From the NCBI RefSeq assembly GCF_000764555.1, contig NZ_CP009574.1, positions 1,798,001 through 1,862,000 of the forward strand: a stretch of DNA of 64,000 nt. The letters run 5' to 3'. Positions 19,821-28,382 of the stretch are shown here, one piece after another (the stretch's first letter is position 1; each line of letters opens with the position of its first letter). The translations under genes were made by a program, and so were the position numbers. Origin of the DNA: Candidatus Francisella endociliophora. GTDB lineage: Bacteria > Pseudomonadota > Gammaproteobacteria > Francisellales > Francisellaceae. Below the pieces are notes generated by a model. It was not told the DNA's origin. It was given only the letters and a program-made list of their open reading frames with translations, and did not search any database.

Positions 19821-20999
19821 ATGAGTTTTCTTACTTTAAAGGATGTAGACTTTAATGGGAAGAAGGCTGTTATAAGAGTAGACTTTAATGTTCCAGTTAA
19901 GAATGGTGAAGTAACGAGTACAGTTAGAATCGAAGCTGCTGTACCTACTATTAACTATATTCTTGATAATGGTGGAGCAGTTATACTTTTATCTCACCTT
20001 GGTAGACCTACTGAAGGAGAATACAATCCAGAATTTTCATTAGAGCCTGTTGCTAAATCTTTAGAAAAAATCATTAACAAACCTGTTAACTTTGCAAAAA
20101 ACTGGTTAGATGGTGTTGAAGTAAGCAAAGGTGAAATAGTTCTTTGTGATAATGTTCGTTTTAATAAAGGCGAAAAGAAAAACAATGCTGAATTAGCTCA
20201 ACAAATGGCTAAGTTAGGTGATGTATTTGTTATGGATGCTTTTGCAACATCTCATAGAGCACAAGCTTCAACTTATGGTATTGCTGAGTACATGCCTGTT
20301 GCATGTGCAGGCACACTTTTAGCTAATGAAATAGAAGCTCTAGAAAAAGCTCTAAAAGCACCTAAAAAACCAATGGCAGCAATAGTTGGCGGTTCAAAGG
20401 TTTCAACTAAGCTATCTGTACTACATAACCTTTTAGATAAGGTTGAAATTCTTGTAGTAGGTGGAGGCATTGCGAATACTTTCATTAAAGCAGAAGGTTA
20501 TGATGTTGGTAGCTCGCTATCTGAAGCAGATCTTGTTGAAGAAGCTAAAGATATTTTAGCAAAAGCTAAGGCTCATGGAGTTAATATCCCTGTGCCTGTA
20601 GATGTAAGAGTAGCTAAAGAGTTTAGTGAAAGTGCAGAAGCAGTTGTTAAAAAAGTATCTGATGTTGCAGATGATGAGATGATTTTAGATATAGGTCCAG
20701 AATCTGAAAAGATGATTTCAGAACTTTTAAAATCTGCAAATACAATCTTGTGGAATGGACCTGTAGGTGTTTTTGAGTTTGATAATTTTGCAGAAGGTAC
20801 AAAAGCTTTATCTTTAGCGATAGCTGAATCAGATGCTTTCTCTGTTGCTGGTGGTGGTGATACTATCGCAGCTATTGAAAAATTTGATATTAAAGATAAA
20901 GTTTCTTATATCTCAACTGCTGGTGGTGCTTTCCTAGAATTCCTAGAAGGTAAGAAACTACCTGCTGTAGAAATATTGAAAGAAAAAGCACATAAGTAA
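19821..20999 (+). CDS. pgk: Phosphoglycerate kinase
   Basis: Transfers phosphate between 1,3-bisphosphoglycerate and ADP. The 392-residue protein contains the substrate loop [22 protein letters not shown], the hinge region after [12 protein letters not shown], and the nucleotide loop [15 protein letters not shown] near the C-terminus. It follows gapA by 13 bp and precedes pyk by 17 bp, so the three are co-transcribed. Confidence 0.98.
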   Translation: MSFLTLKDVDFNGKKAVIRVDFNVPVKNGEVTSTVRIEAAVPTINYILDNGGAVILLSHLGRPTEGEYNPEFSLEPVAKSLEKIINKPVNFAKNWLDGVEVSKGEIVLCDNVRFNKGEKKNNAELAQQMAKLGDVFVMDAFATSHRAQASTYGIAEYMPVACAGTLLANEIEALEKALKAPKKPMAAIVGGSKVSTKLSVLHNLLDKVEILVVGGGIANTFIKAEGYDVGSSLSEADLVEEAKDILAKAKAHGVNIPVPVDVRVAKEFSESAEAVVKKVSDVADDEMILDIGPESEKMISELLKSANTILWNGPVGVFEFDNFAEGTKALSLAIAESDAFSVAGGGDTIAAIEKFDIKDKVSYISTAGGAFLEFLEGKKLPAVEILKEKAHK

Positions 21000-21016
21000 C
21001 TTAAGGTTATTAATAT

Positions 21017-22453
21017 ATGAGAAGAACAAAAATATTAGCAACTCTTGGTCCTGCTAGTGAATCAAGAGAAGCTTTGACCGCTATGATCAAAGCAGGTGTA
21101 AATGCTGTGAGATGTAACTTTTCACATGGCTCTGCAGAAGATCATCGTAAACGAGTAGATTTAATTCGTAGTATTGCTAAAGAGCAAGATACATACGTTG
21201 GTATTTTAGCAGATTTACAAGGGCCTAAAATTAGACTTTCTAAGTTTAAGAAAGGTTCAGAAATGCTTAAAAAAGGCCAGAAATTTACACTAGATGCAGA
21301 GCTTGGTGTGGAAGATGGAGATGATAAAGCTGTAAGTATCGATTATAAAGAGCTTATCAATGATGTTAAAAAAGGCGATATCTTATTAGTAGATGATGGC
21401 AAAATAGTTTTAGAAGTTGATTCTGTAAAAGGTTCTAAAGCAGTTACAAATGTTTTAGTCGGTGGCAAAGTTTCTAATAATAAAGGTATCAATAAAAAAG
21501 GTGGCGGCTTAACAGCACCTGCTTTGACAGACAAAGATAAAGAAGACATAAAAATAGCCGCAATGCTTCAAGTAGATTTCTTAGCTGTTTCATTCGTTAG
21601 GGATGGTAAAGATATGGAGTATGCACGCCAGCTTGTTAATGAAGCTGGATGGAAGCCAGCAATGGTTGCTAAGATTGAAAGAGCCGAAGCTGTTATAGAG
21701 GAAAATCTAAAAGGTATTGTAGATGCTTCTGATCTAGTAATGGTAGCTCGAGGCGATTTAGCCGTAGAGATTGGCGATGAGAATGTCCCAGCTGCTCAAA
21801 AGTTAATAATACAGACTGCTCGTGAAAATGAGAAAGGTTCTATTACGGCTACTCAGATGATGGAGTCGATGATTGAAAATTCTTCTCCAACTCGTGCAGA
21901 GGCTTCAGATGTTGCAAATGCAGTATTTGATGGTACTGATGCTGTAATGCTTTCAGCTGAAACAGCTGTTGGAAGTTATCCTGTTGAGACTATTGAAGCT
22001 ATGTCTAGAATTTGTGATTCAGCTGAACATAGTAAATATAACCATATGGTTAAAAAAGCTAAGATAGCTAAGTGTAGCCGAGTAGACCAAGCAGTATCAA
22101 TAGCAGCTGTTAAAATAGCAAATGATATTGGTGCTAAAGGTTTAATTGTATTAACAGAAGGTGGTAATACATCTCGTTGGATGTCACGTATAAATTCAGA
22201 ACTACCTATTTATGCATTATCTCGTAATGCAACAACTCTTGGTGCAATGACACTATTTAGAGGTGTTGTTCCTATACATTTTGATTCTACTAGAATGTCT
22301 AAATTATATGTAAATAGATCAGCATCTATGGAATTAGAAAGCAGAAAACTAGTTAAAGATGGTGATATGTTAGTACTTACTAGTGGTGATAGTATGGGTG
22401 TTCATGGTAGTACAAACAAGATTAAAGTAATAATCGCAGGTCAAGTAAGATAA
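21017..22453 (+). CDS. pyk: Pyruvate kinase
   Basis: Converts phosphoenolpyruvate and ADP to pyruvate and ATP. The 478-residue protein starts [15 protein letters not shown]. It contains [12 protein letters not shown] and the signature [11 protein letters not shown] with the catalytic Lys, then [17 protein letters not shown] and [20 protein letters not shown]. Helix residues [13 protein letters not shown] mark the C-terminal allosteric domain. It is one of five co-directional central carbon genes; the gap to fba is 11 bp. Confidence 0.97.
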   Translation: MRRTKILATLGPASESREALTAMIKAGVNAVRCNFSHGSAEDHRKRVDLIRSIAKEQDTYVGILADLQGPKIRLSKFKKGSEMLKKGQKFTLDAELGVEDGDDKAVSIDYKELINDVKKGDILLVDDGKIVLEVDSVKGSKAVTNVLVGGKVSNNKGINKKGGGLTAPALTDKDKEDIKIAAMLQVDFLAVSFVRDGKDMEYARQLVNEAGWKPAMVAKIERAEAVIEENLKGIVDASDLVMVARGDLAVEIGDENVPAAQKLIIQTARENEKGSITATQMMESMIENSSPTRAEASDVANAVFDGTDAVMLSAETAVGSYPVETIEAMSRICDSAEHSKYNHMVKKAKIAKCSRVDQAVSIAAVKIANDIGAKGLIVLTEGGNTSRWMSRINSELPIYALSRNATTLGAMTLFRGVVPIHFDSTRMSKLYVNRSASMELESRKLVKDGDMLVLTSGDSMGVHGSTNKIKVIIAGQVR

Positions 22454-22464
22454 GGAGATATACA

Positions 22465-23529
22465 ATGGCTTTAGTTTCATTAAGACAATTACTAGATCAT
22501 GCAGCTGAGCATGGTTATGGTATTCCAGCTTTCAATGTTAATAACCTTGAGCAGGTTAGAGCTGTTATGGAAGCTGCTGATAAAGTAAATTCACCAGTAA
22601 TTTTACAAGGTTCTGCAGGTGCTAGAAAATATGCAGGAGCTCCTTTTATTAGACATCTAGTTTTAGCTGCAATAGAAGAGTATCCACATATCCCAGTATG
22701 TATGCATCAAGATCATGGTACATCTCCATCTGTTTGTCAAAGATCTATTCAGTTAGGCTTTTCTTCAGTAATGATGGATGGTTCTCTTATGTCTGATGGT
22801 AAAACACCGGCGAGCTATGAGTATAATGTTGATGTAACAAAAACTGTTACTGATATGGCTCACGCTTGTGGTGTCTCTGTAGAGGGTGAATTAGGCTGTT
22901 TAGGTTCATTGGAAACTGGTCAAGCCGGTGAAGAAGATGGAGTTGGAGCAGAAGGTACTCTATCTATGGATCAAATGCTTACAGATCCTGAAGAGGCAGC
23001 AGATTTTGTCAAAAAAACTAAAGTAGATGCTTTAGCTATTGCTATTGGCACATCTCATGGAGCATATAAATTCACTAAGCCACCAACAGGTGATATTTTA
23101 TCAATAAAAAGAGTAAAAGAAATTCATGCAAGAATTCCTGATACACATTTAGTTATGCATGGTTCTTCTTCTGTACCTCAAGACTGGTTAAAAGTAATTA
23201 ACGAGTATGGCGGCGCTATGGGTGAGACTTATGGTGTGCCAGTTGAAGAAATTGTTGAAGCTATCAAGTACGGTGTGCGTAAAGTAAATATTGATACTGA
23301 CTTACGTATGGCTGCAACTGGTGCTGTAAGAAAATTCTTAAAAGAGAATCCTGCAGAATTTGATCCTCGTAAGTATAATGCAGTTGCAAAAGCGGCAATG
23401 TCTGAAATTTGTAAAGCTAGATACGAAGCATTTGGTTCGGCTGGTATGGCTAGTAAAATTAAGCCAATCTCTCTTGAGACAATGTTCCAAAAATATGAAG
23501 CTGGTGAATTAGATCCAATCGTAAAATAA
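22465..23529 (+). CDS. fba: Class II fructose-bisphosphate aldolase (CbbA type)
   Basis: Zinc-dependent aldolase that joins or splits fructose-1,6-bisphosphate. The 354-residue protein has the Zn ligands in [22 protein letters not shown] and the second HG pair in [10 protein letters not shown]. The GTSHGAYKF and NIDTDLRMA segments bind the phosphates. The sequence is of the CbbA subtype, often found beside transketolase, gap and pgk in Calvin-cycle operons; no RuBisCO gene is here. It is the last gene of the operon and a probable terminator follows at 23599. Confidence 0.97.
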   Translation: MALVSLRQLLDHAAEHGYGIPAFNVNNLEQVRAVMEAADKVNSPVILQGSAGARKYAGAPFIRHLVLAAIEEYPHIPVCMHQDHGTSPSVCQRSIQLGFSSVMMDGSLMSDGKTPASYEYNVDVTKTVTDMAHACGVSVEGELGCLGSLETGQAGEEDGVGAEGTLSMDQMLTDPEEAADFVKKTKVDALAIAIGTSHGAYKFTKPPTGDILSIKRVKEIHARIPDTHLVMHGSSSVPQDWLKVINEYGGAMGETYGVPVEEIVEAIKYGVRKVNIDTDLRMAATGAVRKFLKENPAEFDPRKYNAVAKAAMSEICKARYEAFGSAGMASKIKPISLETMFQKYEAGELDPIVK

Positions 23530-23598
23530 TATTTCTTTTAAATTTTCTTCTAGAATTTTATCAAAACAAATATTTAATGAAATTTTTCGATCTAAGCT

Positions 23599-23633
23599 AA
23601 TGCTCTTACTAAGTTGAGAGTATTTTATTTTTT
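23599..23633 (+). terminator. Probable terminator of the tktA-fba operon
   Basis: An 8-bp stem with one G-U pair (aatgctct, 23599-23606, with agagtatt, 23617-23624) and a 10-base loop is followed by a T-rich run ending in ttttttt. It lies 70 bp past the fba stop. The stem is AT-rich, so it may be weak, and the trehalase gene converges on it from the other side. Confidence 0.5.
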
Positions 23634-23638
23634 ATGAT

Positions 23639-25090
23639 TTATAAGTTATACATTTTGACAAAACTTGTGACAACACCATTCGTCCAGCCAAAGCCATCTT
23701 GTACGACATATTCGCCACCACCAGCATTTGCTTTTGGATTGACTACATCATATTTTTCACGGATTTTTCCAGTCTCTTTAAATTTTTCATTAACTGTATT
23801 TACAAATCTTTGAGCAATAGTTTTTGCAAGCTTATCAAATCCATAATTTTTTAGACCTATAACAGCTTCATAGTGTAAAGGAGCCCAACCATTTGGAGAA
23901 TCCCATTGTTGAGAAGTATTTATCGGTGTTGTAATAAGTCCATGACCTGTTAAAAATTGATCTTCTATAACCTTAGCTACTTTTTGAGCTTGTTCTTTAG
24001 TCGCTATATTTAAGAATAATGGTGTTACTCCTGCTAAGCTTGTAATGCTCGTAACTTTATTTGTTTTGTTATTTATATCACAGAAGAACTCTTTATCATT
24101 ATCCCAAAAATTATCTTGGATAAGTTTTTTCCTTTTTTTAGCTAACTCTAAATATTTAGATGTTTTTTCTTGCTCTGAAACTTCTGTGAACCACTTACTT
24201 AATAGATTTTCTAAGCCATATAAATAGCTGTTTAAATCAATAGGTAGAATATCGGTTGTTTGAATAGTGCTAAAATCGTTTGTATCAGCAAACCAGCGAC
24301 TAGAAAAATCCCATCCGGATTCACAAGCTGCTCGGATATTACGATAAAAATTAGGCTTATCTTCTATATTCTTAGCATGTTCAATATCTTCACGATATGA
24401 TTCTGGTCTAGGAGTGGCAGACTCATCCCAGTACCTATTTAAACCATTTACATTTCTTTGAGTGTTCATCCAAAATGAATACTCTTTTTCTAAAGCTGGT
24501 AAATATTTTTTAATAGCTGAAATACCTAGTTCTTGATATAGGATATTTACAATTAGGTAAAATAAAGGTGGTTGAGAACGAGTTAGATAGTACTTTCTAT
24601 TTGCATTGGGTACAAAGCCAACAGTTTCTATGAGATATGCGAAGTTATCTGCGATATCTTTAATCATTTGAATTTCACCATCAACTCGTAAGCCTTCACA
24701 AGTGAAATAACAATCCCAATAATAAACTTCTCTAAAGCGTCCTCCTGGAATTATATATGGCTTTGGAAGTGCTATAAGAGAGCTTAGTGAGTCTTTTTCA
24801 TCTAATGATTGATGTAAGAAATGCCACATTTGTTTGATATATTGTTGTAGAGATATTTCTTTACCATTATCAAAAGTTTTTTCTGCTACAGGAGGGTGAA
24901 AATTATCTTCAACAAAAGCCTTAAGATCAAAATTCTTCAAATCTTTTAAGCTTTTATAATCATTAAGAATTTCATTAGGAGATCTTTTAGGAGTCATATC
25001 GACAAAATATTTTGAGTCATCAAAACATGGTTTTAATTGAACTGCTTCAAAAAGCTCTCCAGATAGTTGTATTAATTGCTTTTCAGCCAT
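23639..25090 (-). CDS. Trehalase, GH37 family, cytoplasmic form
   Basis: Hydrolyses trehalose to two glucose molecules. The 483-residue protein shows both trehalase signatures: PGGRFREVYYWDCYFT (about 115-130) and QWDSPNGWAPLHY (around 400). The segment GWDFSSRW and the final GGGEYVVQDGFGWTNGV complete the GH37 set. No signal peptide is present, so the enzyme acts in the cytoplasm (TreF-like). It directly follows a sugar-transporter-like MFS gene with no intergenic gap, which supports a trehalose uptake and cleavage unit. It converges with the fba operon. Confidence 0.93.
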   Translation of the reverse strand: MAEKQLIQLSGELFEAVQLKPCFDDSKYFVDMTPKRSPNEILNDYKSLKDLKNFDLKAFVEDNFHPPVAEKTFDNGKEISLQQYIKQMWHFLHQSLDEKDSLSSLIALPKPYIIPGGRFREVYYWDCYFTCEGLRVDGEIQMIKDIADNFAYLIETVGFVPNANRKYYLTRSQPPLFYLIVNILYQELGISAIKKYLPALEKEYSFWMNTQRNVNGLNRYWDESATPRPESYREDIEHAKNIEDKPNFYRNIRAACESGWDFSSRWFADTNDFSTIQTTDILPIDLNSYLYGLENLLSKWFTEVSEQEKTSKYLELAKKRKKLIQDNFWDNDKEFFCDINNKTNKVTSITSLAGVTPLFLNIATKEQAQKVAKVIEDQFLTGHGLITTPINTSQQWDSPNGWAPLHYEAVIGLKNYGFDKLAKTIAQRFVNTVNEKFKETGKIREKYDVVNPKANAGGGEYVVQDGFGWTNGVVTSFVKMYNL

Positions 25091-26299
25091 TTATTTATTT
25101 CCGTGTAGTTTTGCATAAGGAGGTATTAGTAATACTAAAAGAGCTATAGGTATAAGTACACAATAAAATGCAGTAACTCCACCAAAATGTGCAAAAATTT
25201 CACTAATTATTCTTGAGCCAATGGTTCCACCTAAAGCTGAGAATATAATTATTAAGCCAGCCATAGCACTTTGAAGATGTTCTGGTTGGCTACTAAGTAC
25301 ACTTGAACATAGTGTAGGGTATATTGGAGCCATAAAGAAGCCAATCATTGGGAATATCATTGCAACAACTATAGCTATTAGTGTATCAGATTGTTCAGGA
25401 TCTATTAATTTTGATAATTGAAGAGTAAAGATAATTAGTACAGCACAGCATATAAGTCCAGTCAGTATTATTTTTTGCCAACTGATTTTTTTCATGATAA
25501 CACCAAATATAATTCTTCCAGCAGCAATACTTAAAGCAAATACACTTGCCATAAATACGCTCGTAGATGCTGAAAGATGTAGAACTTTTGTATTAAAAGT
25601 AGGTAACCAAGATTGGACACCTTGCTCTATAAAGACATAAAAGAAAACACTAATAATAAATAGCATAACAATAGGTAGCTTTATAAGTTGTAACATACTA
25701 AGAGTATCTTTAAGAAAGCCTGATTCTTTTGAGTGTTTAACTGCTGATTCATCAAGTTTTGTAAACAGTAGTAATATAAAAGCAATAATACATAAGCTAG
25801 CAAGTAGCCAATATGTGCCAAGCCAGTTACCAAAATGCATAAATAGACTAAATATAAAAAAGCATAAAACTACACCAATTTGAAAGATACCTTCTAGTAT
25901 GCTCATTAAACTAGCATGTTCCTTGGAATCTTTTGTTATTAAACCAACTGTTGAATAAACAGAAACTTTAATCAAAGCAAAAGCAACTCCAATCAAAATA
26001 AATAGAATCTTTGTGGTAAGGAAGCTATCTAACGTTGCCATAGTTATACAACCAGTGGTAATTATTGCTAAGCCAGTTAGCATTGCATTTTTGTAGCCAA
26101 AACGAGGAATGAATGAACATATTGAAAAAGATACTATAGCAATTGTAAGGTCTTTACATGCTTCTAAAATACTGGCTTGTACTTCAGTTACATGATAGTG
26201 TATAACAGATTGTAAAATAACAATCCCAACACTATTTAATAAGATTGCACTGATAAAAAATATTAAAAATAGAGATAGTTTTAGTTGGAAGTTTTTCAT
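25091..26299 (-). CDS. MFS transporter, probably sugar (trehalose) uptake
   Basis: A 402-residue major facilitator protein with about 12 membrane helices. The loop between helices 2 and 3, RFGYKNAMLTGL, has the basic/glycine pattern of MFS transporters. The stop codon abuts the start of the trehalase gene, so the two are one transcript, and the most economical reading is uptake of trehalose or a similar disaccharide. Substrate assignment rests only on this neighbourhood. A 155-bp gap separates its start from the divergent anmK; no operator was recognised there. Confidence 0.82.
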   Translation of the reverse strand: MKNFQLKLSLFLIFFISAILLNSVGIVILQSVIHYHVTEVQASILEACKDLTIAIVSFSICSFIPRFGYKNAMLTGLAIITTGCITMATLDSFLTTKILFILIGVAFALIKVSVYSTVGLITKDSKEHASLMSILEGIFQIGVVLCFFIFSLFMHFGNWLGTYWLLASLCIIAFILLLFTKLDESAVKHSKESGFLKDTLSMLQLIKLPIVMLFIISVFFYVFIEQGVQSWLPTFNTKVLHLSASTSVFMASVFALSIAAGRIIFGVIMKKISWQKIILTGLICCAVLIIFTLQLSKLIDPEQSDTLIAIVVAMIFPMIGFFMAPIYPTLCSSVLSSQPEHLQSAMAGLIIIFSALGGTIGSRIISEIFAHFGGVTAFYCVLIPIALLVLLIPPYAKLHGNK

Positions 26300-26454
26300 T
26301 TTTAAAAATGAGTTTTTTACTTATAATTTAAGAGTAAACAAAGTTGTAAGTTAAGACAAGTTATTATTAATGGTATTAAAGCATATAGCTTTTAAAAAAA
26401 ACAATGTATATCATACAAGTTAAGCTGAAACTTATATGTGGTTAGAGAGTTGTT

Positions 26455-27603
26455 ATGAATGATTATAAGTATTGCATAGGAGTCATGTCTGGGACATCTT
26501 TGGATGGTGTTGATGTGGCATTATGTAAAATCAAAGGATGTGGTTTAGATACTGATATTAAATTAATTAATTTTGAAACATATCCTTACTCAAAAGAGAC
26601 TTTAAGTGATATCAAGAAGTCACTTAGTCTCAAACATAGTAATGCACAGCTGTTATGTAGTCTTAATTTTAAGCTGGGGACAGAATATGCAGCAGCTGTA
26701 AAAAAACTAGTTAAAAATTTTAATTTAAAACTAGAGGATATAGAGTTCATAGCTAATCACGGGCAGACGATTTATCATCAAGCGATATGTGAAGGTGATT
26801 TCATTAAGTCTTCGCTGCAATTGGGAGATGCTGCAACTATTGCGTATGAGTGCCAAACAACAGTTGTGTCAAACTTTCGAGCTGGAGATATCGTAGCTGG
26901 TGGTGATGGAGCTCCATTAGTTCCTTATGTTGATTATATTTTGTATAGAGATGAGAAAAAATCTCGAGCTTTACATAATATTGGAGGGATAGCTAATACT
27001 ACGATTATTCCTAAAAACTCAGAGATTGAAGATATCTATGCTTTTGATACTGGTCCAGGTAATATGATGATAAATAGAGCAGTAGAAGTTCTTTATAACA
27101 AAGACTATGATGAGAATGGCGATATTGCTGCAAGTGGTAGAATTATTCCTGAAATGTTAGCTGAGCTATTAGAAAATTCATACTTAAAACAAAAACCACC
27201 TAAATCTACAGGTAGAGAGCTTTTTGGGGTTGAGTATACTGATTTTATACTTGATAAGTATAAAGAGAATCTTGCTGAAGATATAATTCATACTTTGACT
27301 ATATTTACAGCAGAAAGTATAGCAGGAGCATATAAAGATTTTGTTCTTGATAAGGTTAAATTAGACCAAATAATCTTTACTGGTGGTGGAGCGTATAATA
27401 AATTTTTGATAAGCACTATTACTGATTTATTAAACGTGAATGTTTTGACATTTGAAGATGTTGGTGAAAATAGCGATGCTAAAGAAGCTATTGCTTTTGC
27501 AGTATTAGGTAATGAAACATTACATAGAAATTATAATAATGCACCATCTGCTACAGGAGCAAAAGATAAGGTTATACTTGGACAAGTTAATTATTTTAGT
27601 TAG
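26455..27603 (+). CDS. anmK: Anhydro-N-acetylmuramic acid kinase AnmK
   Basis: Phosphorylates and opens 1,6-anhydro-MurNAc released during peptidoglycan recycling, giving MurNAc-6-phosphate. The 382-residue protein starts with the family signature GVMSGTSLDGVDVALC, then has ANHGQTIYH, a catalytic-region GDGAPLVPYVDY and DTGPGNMMINRAV, all typical of AnmK. Length is normal. It precedes upp by 21 bp, so it shares a transcript with a salvage enzyme of unrelated pathway. Confidence 0.96.
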   Translation: MNDYKYCIGVMSGTSLDGVDVALCKIKGCGLDTDIKLINFETYPYSKETLSDIKKSLSLKHSNAQLLCSLNFKLGTEYAAAVKKLVKNFNLKLEDIEFIANHGQTIYHQAICEGDFIKSSLQLGDAATIAYECQTTVVSNFRAGDIVAGGDGAPLVPYVDYILYRDEKKSRALHNIGGIANTTIIPKNSEIEDIYAFDTGPGNMMINRAVEVLYNKDYDENGDIAASGRIIPEMLAELLENSYLKQKPPKSTGRELFGVEYTDFILDKYKENLAEDIIHTLTIFTAESIAGAYKDFVLDKVKLDQIIFTGGGAYNKFLISTITDLLNVNVLTFEDVGENSDAKEAIAFAVLGNETLHRNYNNAPSATGAKDKVILGQVNYFS

Positions 27604-27624
27604 GCAATAAGTTAGGAGATATTA

Positions 27625-28254
27625 ATGAATGTAATTGAAGTTAAGCATCCAATGGTTCAGCATAAGCTAGGGCTTATGAGAGCAAAAGAAATAAGCACAC
27701 AAGAATTTAGAAGATTAACCAAAGAGATAACAAGTCTTTTGACTTATGAAGTTACTGCTGGTTTTGAATTAGAAAAAACTCAGCTTTTAGGTTGGCAAGA
27801 TACTAATATTGAAGTAGAACAAATCAAAGGGAAAAAGCTAACTGTAGTGCCTATTCTTCGAGCGGGTCTTGGTATGATGGATGGTGTTTTTGAACATGTA
27901 CCTGCTGCAAAAGTTAGTATGGTTGGTATGTACCGTGATGAAGAGACTGCGAAGCCAGTTCCATACTTTGCAAAACTTTGTGATAAGCTTGATGAGAGAA
28001 TGGCTCTTATTGTAGACCCTATGCTAGCAACAGGTGGATCAATGATTGAAACTGTTTCATTACTTAAAAAATCAGGGTCAAAAGATATTAAAATTATTAC
28101 AATTGTATCAGCTCCAGAAGGAGTTGAGGCTCTTATGCAAGCTCATCCTGATGTCGAACTATATACAGCTTCAGTTGATAGTCATTTAGATGAACATAAG
28201 TATATTATCCCTGGTCTTGGTGATGCTGGAGACAAAATATTTGGTACAAAATAG
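27625..28254 (+). CDS. upp: Uracil phosphoribosyltransferase
   Basis: Converts uracil and PRPP to UMP for pyrimidine salvage. The 209-residue protein contains [29 protein letters not shown] and the PRPP-binding motif [13 protein letters not shown], then the uracil-site loop [15 protein letters not shown] at the C-terminus. It follows anmK with a good ribosome site (aggagata). Convergent with the chitinase gene; the gap is 128 bp. Confidence 0.97.
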   Translation: MNVIEVKHPMVQHKLGLMRAKEISTQEFRRLTKEITSLLTYEVTAGFELEKTQLLGWQDTNIEVEQIKGKKLTVVPILRAGLGMMDGVFEHVPAAKVSMVGMYRDEETAKPVPYFAKLCDKLDERMALIVDPMLATGGSMIETVSLLKKSGSKDIKIITIVSAPEGVEALMQAHPDVELYTASVDSHLDEHKYIIPGLGDAGDKIFGTK

Positions 28255-28285
28255 TTAAATCAATCATAATATAAGCTACTATTTA

Positions 28286-28350
28286 TTTCTTATTCTTTAA
28301 ATAATAATTACCCAGTTACAAAAGATATAAGAATATTTAAAAATAAGAAA
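28286..28350. terminator. Possible bidirectional terminator between upp and the chitinase gene
   Basis: tttcttattctttaaat (28286-28302) and atttaaaaataagaaa (28335-28350) are near-perfect reverse complements with a single missing base and a 32-base loop. The stem is almost pure A/T, so its stability is doubtful. Position between two convergent genes is the main support. Confidence 0.3.
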
Positions 28351-28382
28351 ACATAAGAGAAAGCGAAGAATAAAAAGATAGA

